From: JAJPKE01 sp052143275
GTDB lineage: Bacteria; Chloroflexota; Ktedonobacteria; Ktedonobacterales; JADMIN01
DNA length: 16,965 nucleotides
NCBI GenBank assembly: GCA_052143275.1
Contig: JBKQTH010000107.1
Span: 1 to 16,965 of the forward strand
Direction: 5' to 3'
Shown here: piece after piece, positions 7,812-15,198 of the stretch
How the letters are laid out: every line of letters begins with the position of its first letter
Numbering within the stretch: the first letter of the stretch is position 1
Program-made: the position numbers and the translations under genes
Notes under the pieces: generated by a model
The model's input: the letters and a program-made list of their open reading frames with translations, nothing else
What the model was told of the DNA's origin: nothing
Databases searched by the model: none

Positions 7812-9011
7812 ATGGATACCATGACTGATCTATTTGCGCGACTCATGGAATACCTACAGGTCCTGAAACAGCGACGCTGGATGTTCGCTGGTCTCGCCGC
7901 AGTCAGTGTACTGCTCATTGTCTCAAGCCTGCTCATCATAATCGGACTGTCTCCTCGCCAGACGGTCTCGAGTGATCCAACAACCGTGCCCGCCACCACG
8001 ACGGCGACGGCGACGACCCTGGCAACGGTGACACCTCTGCCTACGCCGACACATACAGTGACTCCGGTTCCCGTACAGAATCAACCGATCAGTGTCGTAC
8101 AGGCACCGCCGCCGCCGCCGGTTCCTACGGCGCCCCCAAATCCACCTACGCCGACGGTTCAGGTCTGTCCGACCCCGACGGCATTTCCTACACCGACTCC
8201 GACTGACACACCGCTGCCTTCGCCAACTGCGACCAGTACCGGCACGGCGGGCGCTACCGCGACCAGCGCAACGACCGCAACAACTGGATCAGCGCTACTA
8301 ATTGCCAATGAGTGCCAGCAATGTCCGTATTACAGCGGCAACAATCCAAGCCAATCCGAGATTAGCAGCGCTCTCGACGCTGCCGCCGACCTCTACCAGC
8401 TGCCACGCAATCTCCTGCTGGCGGTAGCGTGGCAGGAAAGCCAATGGCATGAGGATGTGACCTCGTGCGACGGCGGCATCGGCCTGATGCAGATTCAGTA
8501 TTATACGTATCCATGGCTCAACAGCCAAAGCGTGCCGGAGTGCGGCCTCTCGACAACCAACTACGATCCCACTACCCTGGCGGGAAATGCCGACCTGGGA
8601 GCCAAATTTCTGGCGTGGCTCAGCTGCTTTTACAGCTACTGGGGTAACAATGGCGGCAGTTCGCTGTCGGATCCCGGCATCGACACTATTGATTGGTATT
8701 ACCAGCAGGCAGCGCTACAATACCCTGATACGCTAAATAGCGACGGTTCGCCCAACCCTAACAGTCTCTGCGCGGCGATCTTCAATGATCCAAACAATCC
8801 CGAGTACGCGGCACTACCTTCAACAACCAGCGACCCCTGGAGCTGCCCATATAGTGCCACCGCAGGTGACGCGACATTGCTGGATTTCACTCTGAGCGCC
8901 TATAATGAAGGCCCGACCTATACGGATGAAAATGGCATCCAGAACTGGTCCTATGTAGACGGGGTCGAAGGCTATATTCCTGAGTTTGCCTCCGGCAGCT
9001 TGCCAGGCTAA
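7812..9011 (+). CDS. Membrane-anchored lytic transglycosylase (SLT family)
   Basis: A 399-aa exported wall enzyme predicted to cleave the MurNAc-GlcNAc bond of peptidoglycan. Residues about 23-46 form a single membrane segment after a basic N-terminus (KQRRW). A Pro/Thr/Ala-rich linker (about 50-160) spans the wall. The catalytic domain begins near 180 with the active-site glutamate E209 in AWQESQW, then GIGLMQI (222-228), NADLGAKFLAWL and SAYNEGP (about 362-368). At least seven cysteines outside the membrane (near 168, 171, 219, 244, 272, 320, 345) suggest disulfides. The stretch between MQI and AYNEG is longer than in standard SLT domains. Starts at 7812 and 7821 are both possible. The TAA overlaps the TAG of the convergent dehydrogenase. 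Confidence 0.9.
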   Translation: MDTMTDLFARLMEYLQVLKQRRWMFAGLAAVSVLLIVSSLLIIIGLSPRQTVSSDPTTVPATTTATATTLATVTPLPTPTHTVTPVPVQNQPISVVQAPPPPPVPTAPPNPPTPTVQVCPTPTAFPTPTPTDTPLPSPTATSTGTAGATATSATTATTGSALLIANECQQCPYYSGNNPSQSEISSALDAAADLYQLPRNLLLAVAWQESQWHEDVTSCDGGIGLMQIQYYTYPWLNSQSVPECGLSTTNYDPTTLAGNADLGAKFLAWLSCFYSYWGNNGGSSLSDPGIDTIDWYYQQAALQYPDTLNSDGSPNPNSLCAAIFNDPNNPEYAALPSTTSDPWSCPYSATAGDATLLDFTLSAYNEGPTYTDENGIQNWSYVDGVEGYIPEFASGSLPG

Positions 9012-9742
9012 TTGTTGGAGAAGATTTGCAGGTTGGTGCCTCCCAGTGCTCGGGCATCCGGCCCAGCCAGGAACAGTAAGATACGAGCCAGCTCGTCCGG
9101 CGTCATACCGGCCTTCAGGTGTGGCGCCGCCTCGCGCAACATCTCAGTATCCACCGCTCCCGGACTTACGGCAATGACCCGTATGTTGTAGGGACGCCCC
9201 TCTACCGCGAGGATCTCGCTCAAGCCGGCCACGCCATATTTTGATGTGGTGTAGGCGCTGAGGCCGGGAAACTTTTCCACACCGGGTACTCCGGAAAGCG
9301 ATGACAGATTGATGATGACTCCGTCGTGTTGCGGAATCATCTCGCGAAACGCCTCACGGCAGCAGAGAAACGTTCCGCGCAGGTTCACTCCTAACACCGC
9401 GTCGAAGTCGGCGGCAGCCATGTCGGCAAAAGGCGCATTGACCACCGATCCCGCCGAGTTCACCAGAATATTGACCGGACCAAAAGCAGCACGTGACCGT
9501 TCAAACATTGTCTGCACGCTGGCCTCATCGGCGACATCAGTGACAACAGCTAGTGCCCGGCCACCCAGCGCCCGGGTCTCCTGCACATGAGCCTCCAGAG
9601 CCGCTTGGTTACGTGATGCCAGCGTCACCGCTGCGCCTTCATGCGCGAAGAGCCTGGCCACCGCCCGCCCTATCCCTCGACTGGCACCGGTTACAATCAC
9701 AACTTTCCCGGCCAGCGCATGGTATGGCTGGTTTTCACTCAT
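9008..9742 (-). CDS. Short-chain dehydrogenase/reductase (classical SDR)
   Basis: A 244-aa NAD(P)-dependent oxidoreductase with a Rossmann fold. The cofactor loop TGASRGIG is at 18-25 and NSAG at 95-98. The catalytic residues are N120, S148 (INLSSLSG), Y164 and K168 (SAYTTSKYG). The family turn VSPGAVDTE is near 193-200. SRxQ after the second strand suggests NADP(H). The start is set by GGAGG 6 nt before the ATG at 9742. The same frame stays open a further 288 bases upstream, but only as a shadow of the kinase gene. It resembles FabG-like 3-oxoacyl reductases, but SDR substrates cannot be called from motifs. It is the last gene of the recF operon and overlaps the kinase by 8 nt. Confidence 0.95.
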   Translation of the reverse strand: MSENQPYHALAGKVVIVTGASRGIGRAVARLFAHEGAAVTLASRNQAALEAHVQETRALGGRALAVVTDVADEASVQTMFERSRAAFGPVNILVNSAGSVVNAPFADMAAADFDAVLGVNLRGTFLCCREAFREMIPQHDGVIINLSSLSGVPGVEKFPGLSAYTTSKYGVAGLSEILAVEGRPYNIRVIAVSPGAVDTEMLREAAPHLKAGMTPDELARILLFLAGPDARALGGTNLQIFSNN

Positions 9743-10673
9743 GGAGTGCCTCCGAGAGCTCAGCGGCAGTCGGACCAGTTGCCGGTCCGCGCCGTTCAAC
9801 CGAGAGCGATGCCGCGATATTAGCCATTCGTGCCGCCGCCGGTACAGCATCACCGGCGGCAAGTCTTGCCAAGAGGGCCGCGGTATGGGCATCGCCAGCT
9901 CCGGTCGTATCCACTGCTCGAGTCTTCCGGCCTGGAACGTGCAGTGGTGTCCCCTCAGCACCAGCCACCCAGCAACCCTGCTCTCCCACTCGTACAATCG
10001 CCCAACCTCCCGCCGCGATAGATCTCCCAAGCTCTGCGGCGGCCTCTGGCATACTCTCCCGGCCAGTTAGCCGATAAGCTTCTCGGGCATTCGACGTGAA
10101 GATCGTGGTACGTGCCAACACTCTCGCCAGGCGTCCAGCTGGAATCTCCGCCGCAAGCGGGCCGGGGTCGAGGACCAGCCATATCAGCGAATCAAGCGCT
10201 GGAAGCCAGCTTTCCAGCGATGCCCCTGAGATGGGGTAGCAGAGTTCGTAGCCTGACACATAGACCGCATCATCGGCGGATAGGGGTATGGCCTCCAAGT
10301 CTGTGGGAAGCAGGCGCGATTCAGTCCCTGGACTGGTAATAAAGCTTCGCTCGGCATTGGGCTCAACGAGACCAACGTCGAACCCGCTATCCTCGCCATG
10401 CACCCTTGGCAGCAACAGTGGAATATTCCGGGACTCCAGGTCAGCCAGAACCTGCCTCCCCATAGCGCCATCACCCACTCGCCCAGCATAAGCAACCGGC
10501 AATCCCAGACGCCTGGCCGCCACCAGCACATTCATGCCGCCACCCGAGGCAATGATACTTTGCTCTGCCAGTATGTCACCACCACGTTCAGGAAGCTGAT
10601 CAATATAGAGCAAAATGTCGACCAGCACACTGCCAACCAGCACGAGACGCTGCGGGGGTCTTACCATCATCAT
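9735..10673 (-). CDS. PfkB-family carbohydrate/nucleoside kinase
   Basis: A 312-aa ribokinase-fold kinase, normal length. The N-terminal signature GGGMNVLVAARRLG is at 44-57 with preceding VDILLYIDQLP. Mid-protein TSNAREAYRLTG (193-204) carries the conserved N/E pair. The C-terminal signature DTTGAGD at 255-261 provides the anion hole and the catalytic base D261. Family members phosphorylate ribose, adenosine, pseudouridine, fructose-phosphates and others. Because a nucleobase-type permease is directly upstream (36-nt gap), a nucleoside or ribosyl substrate is plausible, but this is inference. Three ATGs run in tandem at the start; GGGTGG at 10682-10677 is better spaced for the second or third. 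Confidence 0.92.
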   Translation of the reverse strand: MMMVRPPQRLVLVGSVLVDILLYIDQLPERGGDILAEQSIIASGGGMNVLVAARRLGLPVAYAGRVGDGAMGRQVLADLESRNIPLLLPRVHGEDSGFDVGLVEPNAERSFITSPGTESRLLPTDLEAIPLSADDAVYVSGYELCYPISGASLESWLPALDSLIWLVLDPGPLAAEIPAGRLARVLARTTIFTSNAREAYRLTGRESMPEAAAELGRSIAAGGWAIVRVGEQGCWVAGAEGTPLHVPGRKTRAVDTTGAGDAHTAALLARLAAGDAVPAAARMANIAASLSVERRGPATGPTAAELSEALHE

Positions 10674-10709
10674 AAACCACCCAGTTCAATTGCTACCCAA
10701 TGCTGCCGC

Positions 10710-12182
10710 TCACGACTTCTCACGACGGACGTGGCTTGCCTCCATCTGGGCGGCAGCCAGATCGCGACCAGTGGACTGAAACGACTGCTCTACAGAGACC
10801 GACAACCAGTAGGCGAGCCCGGAAACGATAAACCCCAGTATATAACCGAGGCTGCTGGCGGCGAAGATACCCCGGGCGAAGGGCCCGGTAAACCAGGGTG
10901 AGGTCGTAAATGCCAGCCCCACCAGAATGCCGAGGATCCAGGATAGACATGCCGACCAATGGATACCACCGGTATAATAATATTTGCCGGAGCGTCCGCT
11001 CTCCATAAGCCCCTGGCCGTCGTAGCCTCTACGAATGAGCATATCGACCAGGAAGACAGCTCCCCAGGCCGCCAACCCGTCGGCAAGCAGCTGCAGGAAG
11101 CTCTCAAAAGGTCCAAAGAAGTCCTGCGCTACCAACATGACCAGGACTGCCCCCCCGATCATCAAGATGCCGTCAAGTATCACCGTCTTGTAACGCTCTA
11201 CCTTGAGGCCCATAGCCAGCAAATTCAGACCGGACGAATAAATCGAGAGGTCGGCGGCGGCAATCAGGCCGCCAATAGCAGTGAGTAGATAGGGAATCGC
11301 CATCCATGACGGTAGTGCGTTGCCGATAACCTGCACTGGATTGGTTGAAGAAGCCAGTCCCCCAACCCGGCTGGAGAGTAATACCCCTACCACTATCAAC
11401 ACAAAGAGCGGCACCGTCGAGCCCAAGGTGGTCCAGAAGATGATGCTGCTTGCCCTAAAGCGACGGGGCAGGTAGCGTGCATAATCGGCCCCCGCATTCA
11501 TCCATCCAACACCGGTGCCGGCAGCGATAATGCTAAAAGTCGCCAGCACACCCGAATCCCAGGGACCGGGCTTGGTAGACAGCACCACATTCCAGCTGGT
11601 CTTCCCGATCAGAAAGATGACTATCACCAGAGTCAAAAGACCAAATATCCAGGTAGCCGCACGCTGTATCCAAACCAGAGTCGCATGGCCAAGCAACCCA
11701 GCAGCAACTACTAGCAGCGAGATTGTGATGAGACTTACGACGGTCCAAAGAGTATCCGGAGGCAGGCCCGCGATAGCGAGCAGTCCAAGCAGGGCATACG
11801 CCGCGGTGATAACGCTGATGGTCTCCCAGCCGACGAGGCTAACCCAGCTTAGCAGGGTTGGCCCTAGATTGCCACGTATACCAAATGGCGCGCGTGAGAG
11901 CGTCAAACCAGGGGCCCCACCCCACTTTCCAGCAACGCTCAGGGCTCCGACGAGCAGAAACGAACCGGCTGAACCGGCGAATGCCACCAGTGCGCTCTGC
12001 CAGAGGTTCAGGCCGGCCGCACTGAGGATGGCACCGTAGACGATACCCAGAATGCCGATGTTAGCGGCAAACCAGATCCAGAACAATTCAACGGGCTTAC
12101 CATGCCGGTCCTGGTCCGAAACAGGATCGATGCCATGAAGTTCGACAGACCATACTTGATCGGTCAAGCGTTGCTCGCTCAT
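10710..12182 (-). CDS. NCS1-family permease, purine/cytosine type
   Basis: A 490-aa transporter with about twelve hydrophobic segments from residue 33 to about 465. The N-terminal motif VELHGIDPVSDQDRHGKP, then FWIWFAANIGILG and GKWGGAPGLTLSRAPFGIRGN, is typical of purine-cytosine permease-like NCS1 carriers, which use cation or proton symport. The substrate could be a purine, cytosine, allantoin, hydantoin or a vitamin precursor. The next gene, a PfkB kinase, makes a nucleobase or nucleoside attractive. GAGG sits 9 nt before the ATG, and recF ends 25 nt upstream, so it is almost certainly on the recF transcript. Confidence 0.92.
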   Translation of the reverse strand: MSEQRLTDQVWSVELHGIDPVSDQDRHGKPVELFWIWFAANIGILGIVYGAILSAAGLNLWQSALVAFAGSAGSFLLVGALSVAGKWGGAPGLTLSRAPFGIRGNLGPTLLSWVSLVGWETISVITAAYALLGLLAIAGLPPDTLWTVVSLITISLLVVAAGLLGHATLVWIQRAATWIFGLLTLVIVIFLIGKTSWNVVLSTKPGPWDSGVLATFSIIAAGTGVGWMNAGADYARYLPRRFRASSIIFWTTLGSTVPLFVLIVVGVLLSSRVGGLASSTNPVQVIGNALPSWMAIPYLLTAIGGLIAAADLSIYSSGLNLLAMGLKVERYKTVILDGILMIGGAVLVMLVAQDFFGPFESFLQLLADGLAAWGAVFLVDMLIRRGYDGQGLMESGRSGKYYYTGGIHWSACLSWILGILVGLAFTTSPWFTGPFARGIFAASSLGYILGFIVSGLAYWLSVSVEQSFQSTGRDLAAAQMEASHVRREKS

Positions 12183-12207
12183 TCAGATTGACCTCACCTC
12201 CAGCTTT

Positions 12208-13521
12208 CTAGGACTGTTCAAAGACTCTACCGGCCCGTACTCGATACACATGTGCATAGGCCAGCACGTCGGAGGGAAGGCTGGCGGGATCGGTGGTAGT
12301 GAGTAGAACCTGATCGAGGGAGCGAACCGCACCCAGCAAGTCTCTGCGTCGCTGATTATCCAATTCGCTCAATACATCGTCAAGTAATAGGATTGGCTGA
12401 TCTCCAGTCTCGTGCTCAATGTAGTCGAGTTCAGCCAATTTGAGGGCGAGAGCTACACTACGTTGCTGTCCCCGAGAACCATAGGTGGCTACATTAGTGC
12501 CGCCCGCAAAGAATGCCAGATCGTCACGGTGTGGACCTAGAACATTTGCTCCTTGCGCAATCTCACGCTGCCGCAACTCGCCAAGTCGAGCACACAGATC
12601 AGTGATTATCGGACCGCTGCCAACCGCTAGCGATCCATCATACGAGGGTCGATACACCAGCTGCAAATCACCGCTCACTTTGGCGCTCACCCCGCTTCCA
12701 TTCCCAGGGTCGCTGCGACCGCGACTCCCATCGCCCGGTCCGGTTACTATGTCCCGAGGAGGATCACTCTCGTCGTCATTCTCAGCCTGAGCCAGCGCCT
12801 CATAGAGTCTCGCCGCGGCACTGGTTGCCCGTTCGAGAAATAGAGCACGCTCCAGCATAATCGGAGCGGCAAGAGCGGCAAGCTGCTCGTCCCAGAAGCG
12901 GAGAGCCCGAGGGTGTTCTTTCTCGTCACGAATGCGGCGTAGGAGCGCAGCACGCTGTAGAAGGACCTTCTGATACTGGCTCAGCATGCGACAGTACGAC
13001 GGATGTACCTGGCAAAGTGTCAAATCCAGAAAACGACGACGCTCGGAGGGTGAGCCAATCACGAGATCGAGATCAGACGGCGAGAAAATTACCGCCGTGA
13101 TCTGGCCAACCAAATCCATGGCCCGGCGTGGAACGCCGTTGACGCGTATACGCTTGCGCGGCAGTATGGCCGGCGGCGCAGGCATTATGTCGCCGGCGCC
13201 ACCAGCTGGATAGGCTGGCGAAGGCATACCCTCGCCAGGCGGAGGAGTATCAGCAACCACGACCTCGACCTGCACCTGATCACGCAGCCTCACTACCGAG
13301 GTCTCTACCCGTGTAAAATGGCCCACAGATCCTAAGCGTACCAGTTCGCGCTCGCTGGCCGTGCGAAATGACTTGCTCATGGTGCAGAGGGTAATCGCCT
13401 CGAGAATATTCGATTTCCCCTGAGCGTTGCGCCCGCTAAAGACAATGAGACCAGCAGGGAGCGACAAGTCCAGATGAGCGTAATTGCGAAAATCTGTGAG
13501 ACGCAGACGCTCTATTCGCAT
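12208..13521 (-). CDS. recF: DNA replication and repair protein RecF
   Basis: An SMC-like ATPase that helps load RecA at gaps through RecOR. It has 437 aa, against about 360-400 usual. Walker A GRNAQGKS is at 30-37, the RecF-specific FSPSDLDLVIGSPSERRRFLD near 146-166, the signature YGSRGQQRS at 347-355 and Walker B ILLLDDVLSELD at 377-388. The extra length is two low-complexity inserts: about 91-121 (Pro/Gly/Ala-rich) and about 248-283 (Asp/Gly/Pro/Ser-rich). Both are in frame and lie between conserved blocks, so the gene looks functional. Unlike the common dnaA-dnaN-recF layout, it is followed by a permease, a kinase and a dehydrogenase. The ribosome site is a modest AAGGGA 8-9 nt away. Confidence 0.97.
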   Translation of the reverse strand: MRIERLRLTDFRNYAHLDLSLPAGLIVFSGRNAQGKSNILEAITLCTMSKSFRTASERELVRLGSVGHFTRVETSVVRLRDQVQVEVVVADTPPPGEGMPSPAYPAGGAGDIMPAPPAILPRKRIRVNGVPRRAMDLVGQITAVIFSPSDLDLVIGSPSERRRFLDLTLCQVHPSYCRMLSQYQKVLLQRAALLRRIRDEKEHPRALRFWDEQLAALAAPIMLERALFLERATSAAARLYEALAQAENDDESDPPRDIVTGPGDGSRGRSDPGNGSGVSAKVSGDLQLVYRPSYDGSLAVGSGPIITDLCARLGELRQREIAQGANVLGPHRDDLAFFAGGTNVATYGSRGQQRSVALALKLAELDYIEHETGDQPILLLDDVLSELDNQRRRDLLGAVRSLDQVLLTTTDPASLPSDVLAYAHVYRVRAGRVFEQS

Positions 13522-13561
13522 GGATTAGTCCCTTTCCCTCCCATGCTGTGACGTCCTTTTT

Positions 13562-13582
13562 ATTCTAGCAGACCAAATTTGG
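13562..13582 (-). promoter_or_regulatory. Candidate recF promoter with a 10-bp palindrome in the spacer
   Basis: On the minus strand TGC-TAGAAT (13570-13562) is an extended -10, giving a start near 13555 and a leader of about 34 nt before the recF ATG. No -35 is recognisable. Two bases upstream lies the perfect palindrome CCAAATTTGG (13573-13582), a natural repressor position. A second, weaker option is TAAAAT further upstream with TTTAAC 16 nt before it. Confidence 0.4.
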
Positions 13583-13657
13583 GAGCGCCGAATGCGCCAT
13601 TTTACCGTTCTCTCTCGCCCGTTAAATACTGGCACTGATGAGCCGTGTGCGTTTGTA

Positions 13658-13671
13658 TGACAAAACTGTCA
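13658..13671. promoter_or_regulatory. Operator-like inverted repeat, copy 1
   Basis: TGACA-AAAC-TGTCA, a perfect 5-bp inverted repeat. It matches copy 2 (13709-13724) at 12 of 14 aligned bases. The flanks also agree (TATGACAAAA in both). The centres are 52 bp apart, close to five helical turns. Confidence 0.5.
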
Positions 13672-13708
13672 CCGAATGGCATCAGTTTCGAGGTATCCAT
13701 CGCGCTTT

Positions 13709-13724
13709 ATGACAAAATCGTCAT
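13709..13724. promoter_or_regulatory. Operator-like inverted repeat, copy 2
   Basis: ATGAC-AAAATC-GTCAT, a perfect 5-bp inverted repeat sharing TATGACAAAA and GTCA with copy 1. It is centred about 64 bp upstream of the predicted plus-strand start at 13781, and about 160 bp upstream of the candidate recF start on the other strand. Confidence 0.5.
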
Positions 13725-13768
13725 CAAGCGTAGGTGGGGAATTCATGTGATTGACATCCACTCTCAGG

Positions 13769-13774
13769 TATACT
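13769..13774 (+). promoter_or_regulatory. -10 hexamer for a plus-strand small RNA
   Basis: TATACT, placing the start near 13781, exactly where a long closing stem begins. The hexamer 17 nt upstream (TGTGAT, 13746-13751) is a poor -35. A perfect TTGACA at 13751-13756 is only 12 nt away, too close for a standard promoter, so activation from the upstream inverted repeats may be needed. Confidence 0.35.
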
Positions 13775-13780
13775 CTTTCT

Positions 13781-13942
13781 TGTGATCGCGGTAGCGGTGG
13801 TGTGGTTGAGGCATGGGCCGGCGACTGGTTGTGAAGATGTGGGGCTGTGAGGGTTGGCTGGCGCCATATTTGCTGTGATCACGCCTTCTTCAGACCCCTC
13901 GCGGACGCAGAAAACAGCTTTGTCCGTGAGGGGTTCTTTCTT
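13781..13942 (+). ncRNA. Candidate structured small RNA, about 160 nt
   Basis: Four signals line up on the plus strand in a gene-free region: a -10 at 13769-13774, a 12-bp closing stem, a G-rich interior and a strong terminator. The stem pairs 13781-13792 with 13872-13883 (GTGATC with GATCAC, continued by C-G, G-C and G-U pairs). It encloses 79 nt containing many GG runs, for example GG-N4-GG-N-GG-N3-GG at 13790-13805. The terminator hairpin follows after about 10 nt. The gene lies between convergently placed parts of recF and glk, both on the other strand, so it is not their leader. I do not recognise SRP RNA, tmRNA or RNase P motifs; a 6S-like RNA is possible but unproven. A 22-codon GTG frame from 13782 is an alternative reading. 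Confidence 0.35.
13894..13942 (+). terminator. Strong rho-independent terminator
   Basis: A 13-bp stem, ACCCCTCGCGGAC (13894-13906) with GTCCGTGAGGGGT (13922-13934), is continuous with one G-U pair and a 15-nt loop. On the plus strand it runs into TCTTTCTT. On the minus strand, where it lies 13 nt after the glucokinase stop, it is followed by CTGAAGAAGG and so lacks a U-tail. It may still stabilise the glk mRNA 3' end. Confidence 0.7.
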
Positions 13943-13947
13943 ACCGC

Positions 13948-14973
13948 CTAGCTGGATTGCTTCGCCAGACCGGCGTAGGCAGCACCCAGCAGTGCCGCCT
14001 TGGGATTGCGGATGACATGAACCGGCATCTTGCTGAGGAGCGGTCCAAAGCGTCCTTTGCGCTCAAACGCGCTGCGGAATCGACCATTCTCCAGGTATGT
14101 GAGAATGCGGGGTGGAATACCTCCACCCAGATAGACGCCTCCAGTCGCCAACACTTTGAGCGCCAGATTACCGGCCTCGGCACCAAGTATGTCTACGAAG
14201 AGATCCAGGGTCGCTTGGCAAATGTCAGCAGGTCGGACGGTATCAAGTGCGGCATCCACGATTATCGGCGTCGGCTCGCTGTCGCCGGAAAGAAGCGCGG
14301 CTAGCCAGTCTGGCTCAACCTTCCCCCTATATTTGAGGAAGGCGTAGATATTGGGCAGGCCTCGCCCTGAGCAGATGCGCTCGTAGCTGACATGGGCGTA
14401 GCGCTGGTGCTCCTCCCGCACCGGTCCACGATGCTCCAGTAAATAACGCAGCAGTTCGATCTCCTCAATGGTAGTGGGGGCAAAGTCGCTATGCCCGCCT
14501 TCAGAGGGATGAATACTATAGCCTCCATGCGCATCTACGGTAATAAATGCCTCCCCCAAACCGGTTCCTGGCGCGATGATCGCCACCGCGCCCTTGGGAT
14601 CGGGCTCGCCCGCATTGAGGGTAGCAAGGTCATCGCTGTTGAGGTAGGGCACGGAGTAGGCGGTAGCCGCCAGATCGTTGAGCAGTTGTACCGAAGGAAT
14701 GTCGAGAGCTGTGCTAAGTTGCTCTTCGCTCATGCTCCAGGGTAGATTGGTAATGGTCGCCGTGCCCTCTACCACTGGTCCGGCCACCCCAAAGGCAGCG
14801 TGATCTATCGGGGCGGCCAAGAGTTGAAGGAATTCCTGGATAATTGCCTCTAGGCTTGGATAATCAGCGCTGGGAAAAGTCTTTTCCAGTCGAGGATCGC
14901 CAAGCCTTCCAGCCGCGGGCGCATATACTGCTAGATTCGTCTTTGTGCCGCCAATATCACCAGCCAATAACAT
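13948..14973 (-). CDS. glk: Glucokinase (Glk family)
   Basis: An ATP-dependent hexokinase-fold enzyme making glucose 6-phosphate in the cytosol; 341 aa, close to the 320-340 of the family. The phosphate-binding loop DIGGTKT is at 6-12 and the catalytic aspartate D100 is in LLNDLAA. The second phosphate loop APGTGLG is at 134-140 and sugar-binding EGGHSDFAP at 158-166. SGRGLPNIY (202-210) is typical of Glk rather than ROK kinases, and no ROK zinc-cysteine cluster is present. The start at 14973 has GGAG very close (2 nt) and AAGGG 12 nt away, so initiation may be modest. It is monocistronic and divergent from the M20 peptidase gene. Confidence 0.95.
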   Translation of the reverse strand: MLLAGDIGGTKTNLAVYAPAAGRLGDPRLEKTFPSADYPSLEAIIQEFLQLLAAPIDHAAFGVAGPVVEGTATITNLPWSMSEEQLSTALDIPSVQLLNDLAATAYSVPYLNSDDLATLNAGEPDPKGAVAIIAPGTGLGEAFITVDAHGGYSIHPSEGGHSDFAPTTIEEIELLRYLLEHRGPVREEHQRYAHVSYERICSGRGLPNIYAFLKYRGKVEPDWLAALLSGDSEPTPIIVDAALDTVRPADICQATLDLFVDILGAEAGNLALKVLATGGVYLGGGIPPRILTYLENGRFRSAFERKGRFGPLLSKMPVHVIRNPKAALLGAAYAGLAKQSS

Positions 14974-15058
14974 ATCTCCGGTACCCTTTCTGCGCTTGTT
15001 CCCAATGCGGATGGCAAATGTTTTATCTTCACGATCTAGCTACTGCATCGCTCCAATC

Positions 15059-15085
15059 GTATCACGAGAGGCATGATACCGTGAT
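15059..15085. promoter_or_regulatory. Interleaved inverted repeats between glk and the M20 peptidase gene
   Basis: GTATCA (15059-15064) is the inverse of TGATAC (15074-15079), with a 9-nt spacer. ATCACG (15061-15066) is the inverse of CGTGAT (15080-15085). The two repeats share bases and could be alternative or overlapping operators. They lie about 86 bases before glk and 114 before the peptidase start. I found no convincing promoter for either gene in this gap. Confidence 0.35.
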
Positions 15086-15198
15086 TCTTGCGTTTCACTG
15101 TGTTGTTCGCCACAATGAAGAATGGCTAAGAAATAGGCATTAGTCACCGGCAACAATAACAGCCAGGCTGGCACATGAGGCCGAAGGGAGCGTACGCG

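Noticed and set aside
7801..7824. Seven-codon leader peptide (MSCGWIP) whose TGA overlaps the ATG at 7821
   Set aside because: The predicted promoter's -10 covers its start codon, so it would not be on the transcript; it also lacks a ribosome binding site.
7978..8290. GC-rich low-complexity tract with CCG and ACG runs
   Set aside because: It encodes the Pro/Thr linker of the transglycosylase and keeps frame throughout; it is not a CRISPR or a mobile repeat.
9743..10030. 96-codon N-terminal extension of the short-chain dehydrogenase
   Set aside because: It is the antisense-free shadow of the PfkB kinase frame, and GGAGG 6 nt before the ATG at 9742 fixes the real start.
13751..13774. TTGACA and TATACT read as one sigma-70 promoter
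   Set aside because: They are only 12 nt apart, too short for a standard promoter; TATACT is kept as a -10 but without that -35.
13724..13867. Minus-strand 47-codon frame in the recF-glk gap
   Set aside because: It has no ribosome binding site and a Pro/Ser/Thr composition typical of a C-rich strand; it lies opposite the candidate small RNA.
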